64,000 nt of DNA from assembly GCA_012295275.1 (NCBI GenBank), contig CM022679.1, positions 10,241,169 to 10,305,168 on the forward strand, written 5' to 3'. Origin of the DNA: Chrysomallon squamiferum. Its lineage: Eukaryota; Mollusca; Gastropoda; Neomphalida; Peltospiridae. The notes under the pieces are model-generated. The model ran no database searches and had not been told where the DNA came from. It was given only the letters and a program-made list of their open reading frames with translations. Below, piece after piece: positions 44,227-56,705 of the stretch. The stretch's first letter is position 1; each line of letters begins with the position of its first letter. Made by a program: the position numbers and the translations under genes.

Positions 44227-46328
44227 GTCTATGTATGTATGTATTAGACATACACACATGTCTCTGTCTGTATGTGTGTCTGTGTGTGTTTAAAATAATA
44301 TTGTTAATCAAAAGTGTCAAATAAGTGTGAGGAAAAATCATCTCAGGTTCAACTGAAAACATTGATTTTAACTTAAAACCAAAAAATAATGAATTATTAA
44401 ATGTCTGTACAACCAGATATTATTTTTTGAATCTTTGGCATATAATTTTAGAGTTATAAGCAATAAGGTACTCTGGTAAACTTGTAACAGACAATGGTGA
44501 AAAAAAAGATACAGACATTCCTATGTTTTCAGTATATTTGTGGGAAAAACTAAAATCTCAAAAGAAAATTCTAACCAACAATAAATGCTTGAAAAAGGGG
44601 ATATATCTATAATTATAATAAATTCATAATAATATTGTATTTACAACTAGTAAGACATTTTAATGAATTTCTAACATACTATGGTAAACTGTCTGGGGGA
44701 ATCCAAGATAGGAAAGAAAAATCCTATCAACTGTAATATCATAAAAGAGTTAAAAATAAGAACTGTTTTATTTAAGAACCTCAACACATCAAAATCTTAA
44801 AGGATGTTTTTATAGGCACCCAATCCCAATGCATTCATGATATTTTTACCATTCTGTCATCTTTAAAATTATCTAATAGAGTAATTTTATTTCCATAGAT
44901 AAGAATGAAATAGATTCTTTTTTTTTTTCTCTCTCAGTATATCAGTTATTTCACAAAAAAAAAAAAAAAAAAAAAAAAGGGAAATACAATAATGAATATT
45001 TTACCTACTTAAAACTATTCCAAGAACATATAAAAGATTTTATTCTGATGTGAAAAATGTTATAATTAAAAATCAAATATTTTGGAATAGCTTTTCAGAT
45101 AATTTTTGTAATCTGACTCTTTATGTGAAATTTATCAGTCTGTTTAATGTTTAATATCTTCATTTTAATACTTTTCTTTTATCAATGATTAATAATAATT
45201 CTACCAGTTATTTGTAATCCTGTAAACATGTATTGCATAGGTTTCTGAATACACATCAGACATTTTATGTAATTAGTCAGTTCATTAAAAATCATTATAA
45301 TAAATATTACATTACTGTACATACATACATACATATACATATATAATAATAATATTATATAATAATAATAATTTATACTGAACATTATATTACAAGGACT
45401 ATCTTAACAAAAAATTATAATACATTTAATAAATTAATTTAATACCATAAGCAATTTATCAAAAATACTGCTACTAAATCGTCATTATAAATTTAAAATA
45501 TACATTACACTGTAAGACCTACATTATGATAATTTTAACCTGTTTTCATGATGTTATTCTTTTTTAATCTTAAGTTGTTTAATTTTGTGCAAAAGAGATT
45601 TAGTGGTAACTGATAGATGTAAAAATGCAAGTTGAAGCAGGCATGCAGTCAATCTGGGGTGATCATGCACAAGAACACATTATTTTGTTACCATAGCAAC
45701 CATTAATATTTAATATGTGATATTCAGTCTAAATTTTTAATTTTTTTTTTTTTTTTTTTATAATGATGTATGTGTGTTTGTTTTTACATAAATAAACTTT
45801 GGATGTGGTGAACTTTCTCTGTGGATTAATTTTTTAAAACTTCTCAAATAAAATAGCTTTGATTAAAAGCAGATGAATTAGAGTTTAGGCTATGTAAAAA
45901 ATATATATGTGTATTTTGATTTTAAAAATCTGAAATATTAAAATACTAGCTCTAAATAGCTCAAAATTAACACTATCCTGAATTTAAAAAAAAAATAATA
46001 ATTAGAAAAAAAAAATAATAATAAAAAAATAAATAAAAAAAAATATAAAGAAAGGAGAAAAGAAACAAAAAGAATTAAAAAGAATAAAATTAAATAATAG
46101 AAAAATACAGTACTCATATTTTCACTGATCATCATCAATATTACTGTTCTAATTGCAGGAAATATATTATATGTTCAAATTATTACTATTAAAATATTTC
46201 ATATTAATATGGATAAAGATATTAGTCTTGAATACTGCATTCTCAGTTATATACTTTTAAATATTTATTAATGTATACTCTGACCTTGACCCAGAATGAA
46301 GAACTGATGAACTATATTAGAAAGCAAG

Positions 46329-46382
<54 letters not shown>

Positions 46383-47600
46383 ACAGAACCTGACAGAATA
46401 ATTTTCAGATTCTAAAACCAATATTAAATTGGCATAAAATTATTCCGATTTTGCTTTGAGATTTCTAATCTTCATATCTGCATATAAAATTAACTGGTTC
46501 CTTATTTAACAAAGGTATAATTCATTTTTGAATAAATTTGATAAATAAAAAAAGAGACTCCGGTTGGAATGAGAAAAACACTACGAGCTGATCCTCAAAG
46601 CATTGAACCATATCACCTGCTTTCATGAACCTAGACAAGAGATTCAGAAGTAGTATCATGGATGCATTTTCTGAATTATGTACAAATGTAGACCTTTTTT
46701 TTTTTTTAAAGTATTTTACTCCTTTTATCTACTCAAATAAATGAAAAGTGTCAGTGAAATTTAGAGCAAAATATAAAGCATTCATAGCCATCATTAAAAA
46801 AAAAAAAAAAAAAAAAAGATAAAGAGATGAATTAAATATTAATGAACTGAAAGAAAAATGTGATTGTTGTCATAAAAAAATATTTGTTTCCAGTGCTAGA
46901 TAATCTCACCAGTTTAAATGGAATTTCAATAACAAAAACAAAAAATAAAATAAAAAAATAATATAAAATAATAATAATAATAATAAAAAATAATAATAAT
47001 AATAATAAAAAAAAAAAAATAAAACAATAAAAAAAAAAATAAAAAAATAATAAAAAAAAAAAAAATTAAATAAAAAAAAAAAAATATAAAATAAATAAAA
47101 TAATAAAAATTAATTAAATAAAATAAAAAAAATAAAAAAAATAAATAATAAAAATAATTAATAAAAAAAAACATTATTTCAAATTAAATAAAATTTTATC
47201 TGTTTAAAAAAAATAAATAAAGCCAAAAGACTTGACTGTAGGCATTCACAGTTCACTTCATGTAACAAGTATTATTTCACATTATTATTTTGTCTGTTCA
47301 AACACAGTAACTGTTTGTTTTCTTACAACACATTTTTTTTTAGCTGGTTTTACTGTTTTTGTTGTTTTAGGTATCTTTATGTAACACCTGAATGCTGTAT
47401 AGTATGTCAAAGAGAAAATTTTTTTTTTTTTTAAGACAAATTATTTTTTTTAGGTGGTTTTACTGTTTTTGTTGTTTTATTTCTTTTGAACAAATCTGTC
47501 ATTATTTCAGTATACATCAAATGAAAATCATTTTATTTTTTTTCTAGATATATTATCTTTGAAATTGTTATTCTTTGAAGAAATCTGTGAAATGACTGTC

Positions 47601-47631
<31 letters not shown>

Positions 47632-47843
47632 TGTATGTATCTGTCTGCTAAATCACTCTTATATACATTAAATTCCTTGTTTCTGGCATGGCATACCTTT
47701 ATAAAATTGCCATTATTTAATATATATATATATTTTTTTATAAAGTTCTATTTAAATCTTTCACCTTTTTTGGTTTCTTAAAATGTTCTGGTTGCCATGG
47801 TAACAAAATAATCCATGCAATAATAATAATAATAAGAGTAATA

Positions 47844-47889
<46 letters not shown>

Positions 47890-49906
47890 GTAGTAGTAGT
47901 AATAATATATAATAAAATATTAAATAGAAATGAACAGACAGAAAGAAAAAAGTGCTGGCAACATTCATGCATTTCATAATACAGCCCACATGCAATAAGA
48001 AATCCATTAATACTTAGTGACAGTTTGTGTAGAATCAAAAACACGAAAAAAAAAATTTCAAAAAAAAAAAAAAAAATGTCTTACTTGCTTATCGAATATT
48101 CTGTAATGCTATAATGTACATGGAATGGAAAATAAAAAAAAAATAAAAAAAAATGTAACAGAAAACAAGGATAAAAATACTTCTGACTAGAACATAAGGT
48201 GACACACAAAATCGACTGAAATTCAAAATAATAGATGAAATGGTGAAGTTTAAAAAAATAATATAAAATTGTAATAAGGATGTATAACATTAAATAAATA
48301 AATAAATAAATAATAATATAAATCATCTGAAGTTATGAACTAGACAAATTAATCATTGTATTTACTTACAGACTCATAAAAAGTAACAAGTAACAAAATG
48401 CAGTTCAGCTCGAATAGTTGCAAAAATAAAATAAAATAAATAATAAAAAAAATTAAAATACATCAATTTAGATATAATTTATTGAAAAAAAAATCAACAA
48501 ATAACTAAATTTTACTGAAATAATTAACAAAATAATAAACCAAAATAAATAAATAAAAATAAAAAGTCAATAATCATATAGTTTTGAAGAGGTTTTACTT
48601 TTGACACAATAAAAACCAATATAAACTTTTCAAAAAGGTCTCCAAATTCTTAAGTTCTGTTGTGTTTCATGAGCTATTTCTACATGAATAGTAAATTTTA
48701 ATAGTGTACAACATCTAGCATACACAAAATACATAAAATGTGATGATGACCTATCACAGATAGTGTTTACACAGTGACCTCTCACTGAACATACCCTTCA
48801 AAATACAGTGATTTATCACTAAAGGTTTAAAACAAATGTTTACATAATGACCTATCATTAAATGCTCTTTTTAAAATGTTTACACAGTGATCTATCACTA
48901 AAGGTTTAAAACAAATGTTTACATAATGACCTATCATTAAATGCTCTTTTTAAAATGTTTACACAGTGATCTATCATTAAAGATTTAAAACAAATGTTTA
49001 CATAATAACCTATCATTAAATGCTCTTTTTAAAATGTTTACACAGTGATCTATCACTAAAGGTTAAAAAAAAAGAAGTTTACTTAATGACCTATCATTAA
49101 ATGCTCCTTTTAAAATATTTACACAGTGATCTATCACTAAAAGTTAAAAAAAAAAGAAGTTTACTTAATGACCTATCATTAAATGCTCTTTTTAAAATGT
49201 ATATCACTGATATCACTTTTTAGAGATGTTTACAGGTTGTCATAAGTAACCCATTGACCTGTTCAGTGCTATACAGAGTTTGCTCACTGACCTATTGTGA
49301 TGTTAAACGTTTTTTTTTACTTGATGAGCTATCAAGACAAACATAGCTTACATAAAAGAAACATCACAAAAGAAACATGGTGTATTGAAAAACCTGTTTA
49401 CACAATGACCTACTACTATGTATGACGGACAATGTTTACAAAATGAACTATTGTGATATACAGTTTATGCAATGACCTACAGTGGTAGATTGTGTTTACA
49501 CAATGACCTTCAGTAACAGACAACGTTTACACAATGGCCTACTGTGGCATTCTGTTTACACAGTGACCTTCAGTGATAGATAATGTTTAAAGAAAGACGC
49601 ATTACATTAGACGATGTTTATTCAGCGACCCAGAGCAGTAGACAGTGTGTTTGCACAAAGACTTATGATAAGACACAGTTCAGTTAGACAAACATGGCTA
49701 CAAAATGATGAACAGACACAGAGAAATTTTGTGATAAGACTTGGAATAAAAATCCAAAATATCTGTCTTTTTCTTCTTTTCATTTTGTAGAAAGGTAATA
49801 TGTATTTTTTGAAATGTTTATCAAGTATCCTAACATTTATTTAATTAATTTCCTAATCTTGTAGATATTTTGAAACAATTTATTATTATCATTATCATTA
49901 TTATTA

Positions 49907-49944
<38 letters not shown>

Positions 49945-52900
49945 GTTTTGTTATTATTTATTTTTCATTCTTTGAAAAGTACACAAATTCTATTCAGCTT
50001 GAATCCGTAAACAATTCAGAATGATCCTTGTTTTTCTTATAAAACTTGTACATTTTCCGAGTTATAAACTAACTGATTTAAAACTAATAACTTTTATTTC
50101 TCTTTTTGTTTTATAACAATGTAATATATAATTGGTTTAAATAATTTAAAATATATATATATATATACATATATATATTTATATTCATGTTTATTAATAA
50201 AAATAAAATAACTAATATCAAACATTTCTTTAAATTTCAAATTTAAAAAAAAAAAAAAAAATTATTTTCCTAATTCTAAAATATATATTCATACAATGGA
50301 TTTATTTTAAAAAGACAAACAAATAGATATATTTTTAATATCAATTTATAAGATAAAAATTAAAATCTTATATTGAGTTTGGAATATACAATTAGCTGAT
50401 TTATACATTATTTCTTTATAAACGGTAAGAAAAAATTTAAATTTTTAATTTTTAATTTTTTTTCAGTTATCTAAAATTTCAAGAATGATACCAGGAGATG
50501 GTCAGTCAAACAAGACATGCCATATTTCAAACAAACACTAAACATTACCTACTAGCACCAGTCTCACTATTATTACTACAAAACATCTGCTTCATATAAC
50601 GAATAACTACAGACATTACTCAGTATGGTTCTTTTTCAAATATATCTTATGGCAATTCATTATAGCTTTATTCATTAAGATGATCTGAAACCTAAAGCTG
50701 GAGACCATTATGGGAAAAAAGACAAAGAGAAATAATTTCTTTGGAAATATTTAAGAGAGATGTAAAGGCTCATATGAAAAGGTTGCCTCTGGGGAAAAAA
50801 TCTCCATTATTTGTATTATTTTTAGATTTATTTAAACTGCAGTGAAAAAATGAACTGAAAACTGGATTTGTATACATTTAATTTTATAACAAAAAAAAAA
50901 AAATAAAGATGTATAATTAATATTAAAAAAAGATAAATGTAAATTTAATTTAAAATATTAAAAAAATTTACATAAATGTATTTAATTTAGAAAATAATTA
51001 AATAATTTTTTTTTTTTTTATAAAATTTAAATAAAATGTTTAAATAAAATCTATTTCATTTGGTAAAAAAGGAAATAAGAACCATTAATGACATGCATTT
51101 CTATAAAAAGTTCTAAGATAATGTTTTTTTAAATTTTCAAAAATGCTTTTAAGAAAAAACATACAAGTGCTTATTAATGTTTTGAAAAAAGATCTATCAT
51201 GCATTTCTATTAAAATGTAAACCTAAAATATAATATTATAAATATTTTATTAAAAAACAAACCAAGATGCACATTATATTCTTTTTATTTTTAAAATTTT
51301 GTTGTTTACATTAAGTCATTAAAATTATGAGTGCACGAATTTAAAAAATAATTCCAATAATTGATTTTATTTAAAATTTTATAATTAATAACATAACTTA
51401 TTTTTCTATCTGCACACTTCAAATAACATTAATCTGTTTTTATATCCTATTTTTAGTGATTCATAAATTATGTGAAAAAAAAAATAAAAAAAAAAAAAAA
51501 CAAAAAACAAAAAACAAAAACAAAGAAAAGATAATTTTTGACTTGCAATAAGCTATAAAATGATGAAATGACAAAGGGATGTACATAAAAATTATTATAT
51601 CGCTTTCAGAAAGCCACAAATACATAGACAAAACACTAAAACAAGAAACTTTCAGACTTCTTCAGATATCACAGAGAATTCTGCTGTATTTGTTTGTTAT
51701 TGTTAACAAAGAATATGTCAGCAATGAAAACAGCCAATACTAACTGCATAAAATTTCAGTTCTTAATATTTTATTTTAATTAACAAAAAAAAAAAAAAAG
51801 ATTAAATACATTAAATCTTTTTAAACATAAAATAACAGTTTAATAACCTATGTGTGACATACAATAACTCATGTAAATGGATTTTCCATTCTTATGAATC
51901 AACAGTATTAATATTCTAATTTGGTTGTTTTTTTCCTTAAGATTTCACAAAATACAAATCAAGCATGTTTCTCAACAGAAGACATATTACAAGTCCAAAA
52001 AGGGACACACAGAAAAATATATAAAGAGGAAAAAAAAGCAATGAAAGCCATTTGGTATTTTATAAAAGAAAAAAATCTTTAAATTCATTTTAAAATATAA
52101 AAGAAAAGAAAAGAAAGACCTGACCCACTATTGCATTTATTACTACAATCGCATATACGTAAGAAATGACAAAAATATTTAATTTTTTTTTTTATGAAAG
52201 ACAAGTTTTCTAGATTTATTTATAAAAACAAAAACTTAGTGATGGATTCATACAATTACATACATCTAATAAAAGTTTTAAAAAACCACAATTGCTTCCA
52301 TAAAGATTTTTCTAGAATGAATGGTTGTATTAAAATTCTTCTTGCAACAGAGATACAATGAGTGCTCTGCTAAATAAAAATTAGTTAACAAATTCATCTG
52401 AGGTGTATCAAGTATTTACTGTTTGGTTCCCCATGATTTATTCCCATTCCAACTTTTCCTTTGATATATATATATATATATATATCAAAGGTCAATGTTT
52501 GTGCCTTATCAAAGAATTATCAAGTCATTTATCATTAATCAGAGAAAAAAATAGCTTCTAAACTGATTTTGTTCCAGAGTCCATTCAGATAATTAGTAAT
52601 CTTTGGGAAAAGAATATTCTACAATAATAATGATTTAAATCAGCATTTCTATAATTATCAGAATGTTAACCCTTAAACTGTTGGGCTCAGTGAAAATTCA
52701 ATGTAACAACGTTAAAGATGAAAGGTATATAAACTCTCTCTTTTATACCACTTATATCATAATCTTTCGACATTTATAGAGAAGTAAAAAGTACTTGAAA
52801 AGAATTATAATATTATACAGTTACAATTAGAATGAATTTAATTTTGTGACTGTTTCATGGATTTCAGTTTCATCTGATGCAAGTTCACATGAAAAGAATC

Positions 52901-55900
52901 ATAATGCTATAAAATTATACTAAATATTAATTTAATTATAATCTGTAATTTTCAGACTGGAACTTTTCAGATTTTGAGTTAATTTGAAAGTTGCACAATA
53001 ACATGAAAAAGATTTTGAAATGTTAATATAGATTCGAGTTAACTGCTGTGACATATATAAAATAAAAATTAGGATTAATTCGATGATTTGTTTTTTAGAT
53101 CTGATTTTCTGATTTTTTATTTCAATTTGAAATTTATAAAATGAAATGTATATGAAAAAAAAAAAAAATAAAACCATAAATAATAATAATAATGTTTTTT
53201 TATAAATAAAAAAATAAAAATATAACAACAAAAAATAATAAATAAATATAAATAAAAATAATTAAAGATAAATAAATAAATAAACAAACAAAACTGTGTT
53301 TACATTCATCATACACTGTACCATGTCACTGGTAAATCTAAACTTTATAAAATGCCCCCACACTCATCAAAAAAAAAAAATAACAAAAAATAACTATTAA
53401 AAATATATAAATAAATAAAAATAAATGATCCATTTATATATAAAATAAATAATGTGTATTACATGTTTTTTTTCTAGATGCTGAAAACTAAATGAAATAA
53501 AGATCTCATTTTAAAAAGAAAATGTGAACTTTTTTCTAAATAAACTAATCAGTCCTTGATTTTGGCAAATTGTTGGAATGGGAAAACGTGAGCTAAATCA
53601 GAAACTTTGGAACCACTGTTTATTTAATTTTTTGTTCACACCTCAAATGAATTTTGGAAAGAAATGTCACTGAAAAAATTTTTTTTTTTTTTTTTTTTTT
53701 CACAGTTGAATAAAATTAGTAAAATCTAAATAATTTGAAGAAAAGTTAAAATTATTATTATTATTATTATTGAAGGTAAACCCAGAGATTTGAAATATTA
53801 ATAAAAAAAAAAAAAATAAAACCCAATAAACTGCAAATATTAATAATTTAATTTAATTTGAAAATAAAAATTAGAATCTGTAATTTTATTTACCTCTGTT
53901 TTAAATATTACATTTTAAAAAAAATATTTCACACAGGAAAAAAAATCTCATTTGTTTTAAGATATATATTCTTATATGCTTCTTCTTTTCTCATTTATTA
54001 TGAATATTATTTTTTTTTTTTTTGTTCATTAAAAAAATTATATATATATATATATATAATCTATATATTTATATATATGCAAATATAGAAAGTGAGAGAA
54101 AGTGCCATACAAAGCAGGATGAAGGTGACAGAAGCCAGTGAATAGACGAGGCAGTTACAAACAAACAAAGAGGTTTCTGGAACAAGGACTGAAGACTTGT
54201 AAAGTCATGGACACAACCAACAGTTTGACAGAGCGAACAGACATCAAGCACAGCAAACAGTTACAGAATGTTAACATTTTTACTGTGAAATAATTAACAG
54301 TAAATGTTTCTTTTTGCATTTGATATTTCATGTTTGATTTTTTAAATTTTATTTAGATTTAGCACTTTTGTTTAGAATTTTATTTAGATTTAACACTTTT
54401 ATTCGGAACTTTGTTTAGATTTAGCACTTCTGTTTATTAATTTTATTATATTTAATATTTTTATTAAATTTTTTATTTAGATTTAGCACTTTTATTTAGA
54501 ATTTTATTTTTATATACATTTAATATTTTAATTAAAAAGTTTTAAATTAAAAAAAGTTTTTTTTAATAAAACATGAATACATCAAATATTTTTTATTTAT
54601 ATGAATTTTTTTCTAAATTATCAACCACCTTTTCATAAATATTTTTATTATTTATTTTTAAAATGTTTAACATTTTTACTAAAATCCCTTAGTGATGCTT
54701 CCTGTTATGGACTAACTTTATTATATTGTGACTGCATTTAGCACACTACATTTAATTGTTATTACCACACATGGACTATTATGATGTATTATTGCAATTT
54801 AAAAATAAAAATATCAAAAAGCTAAAAATGCTGTGCTGTAGTTCAATATTGAAAGCAAAAATAAAATAAAATTAATAATAAAAAAAAAATAAAAAAAACA
54901 ATTAACTAAATAAAATAAAATAACAAAATATTATATTAATTATAAAAATTAAAAATTAAATTATCATTAAAAATAAATAAAGCAAAAATTAAAAAATTAA
55001 AATAACAATATATATTTTTTCAAAATTATATTAAAAAGATAAATACTAATGTCAGTAAATAAAAATCTTTTCTATCTTATATTTTATTATTATTATTTTT
55101 TTAACAATCTTTACAGAAAACAGGAAAGTCAGAAGAAAATGCTACATTTCTTTTTTTGATGAGTTTACATGGAAGCAATTTCAGACAAAATTTTCTTTCT
55201 GAAGTATATTTTCCACAAATTACATGACAATAAAATGACAAACACATTACTAAATGTTGTACAAAAGACCTTGTTTAGAATTTGTGTTTAGAATTCTTGT
55301 TTAAAGTTATATTGTATTAGAGAAACACTGTTTTAGGAAATATGTTTTTAAATTTAAAAATGTTATTTATATATATTTTTATTTTTACAGTAAACTTTTT
55401 ACTCTGAAAAGAATTGAAAACTTTCAAAATGAAATGGAAATTGTGTTAAAAAATTGATGAGTAAGCATAAAAGGGAGATTAAGAAATTTAGTAAAATATA
55501 AAAGTAAAAATATTAAAATTATGATTAATCAATATTCAGTAAATAAAAATAAATAAATAAATAAATAAAAACAAGAAATGTATTAAATAAATTAATTTTA
55601 AAATTTAATGAAAAAAAAAAAAAAATAAAAAATAAATTACAAAACAAACAAACAAATAAATAAATAAACAAACAAATAAATAAATAAACAAATAAACAAA
55701 TAAATAATAAAACAAAAAAGTGAAAATGTAGCCTGGCTATTTTTTTAAAAATAACCCTTTTTCAAAAAAAGACAAAACACATATTACGTCATAAATCTTT
55801 GTAAAAATAAAGCTTGTCATAAAAACAAATGTTTGTGAATAATCATATTAAAATAATAATAAAAAAATACCTGATTTAATCAATGAAAAAATACATTATT

Positions 55901-56365
55901 AAACATTATTATGAATTTTAATACAAATGACCTACATTTATCAGTAGACATGTTTCAACCTGAAAACATTTCATGCTTTAAACAGTAACATTGAAAACAT
56001 GGAAACCTGTGCTATGGATATAATAATATATATCAAATAAAATAAAATAATAATAATCATCATCATAATAATCATAATAATGAGAATAATGATAACGATA
56101 ATAACAATAACTACAACAATAATAATAATAATAATACAATTTAAAAAAAAAGAAAACATTTTGATAATAATGTATAAATGTCTACAAAATTTCTAAATTA
56201 CTATTAATAACTGAGAATTAAAGGTATATTTAAAACATATAAAAAAACAAGTAAAAATAAAAAATTAAGAGAAGGAAATGACAATAAATAAATATATAAA
56301 CATATAAATAAATAAATAAATAAAATAAACAAACAAATACATAAGTAAATAAATAAATAAATATA

Positions 56366-56396
<31 letters not shown>

Positions 56397-56593
56397 ACAT
56401 ATAAATAAATAAATAAATAAATATATAAACATATATATAAATAAATAAATAAATAAAATAAACAAAGAAATAAACAAATACACAAATAAATAAATAAATA
56501 AATAAATAAAATATTAAAAAATAAAAAATAAATAAGAAATAAATAAATAAATAATAAATAAAATATTAAAAAATAAATAAAATAAACATAAAA

Positions 56594-56624
<31 letters not shown>

Positions 56625-56673
56625 AAAAAATAAATAAATAAATAAATAAAATAATAAATAAATAAATAAAATA

Positions 56674-56705
<32 letters not shown>

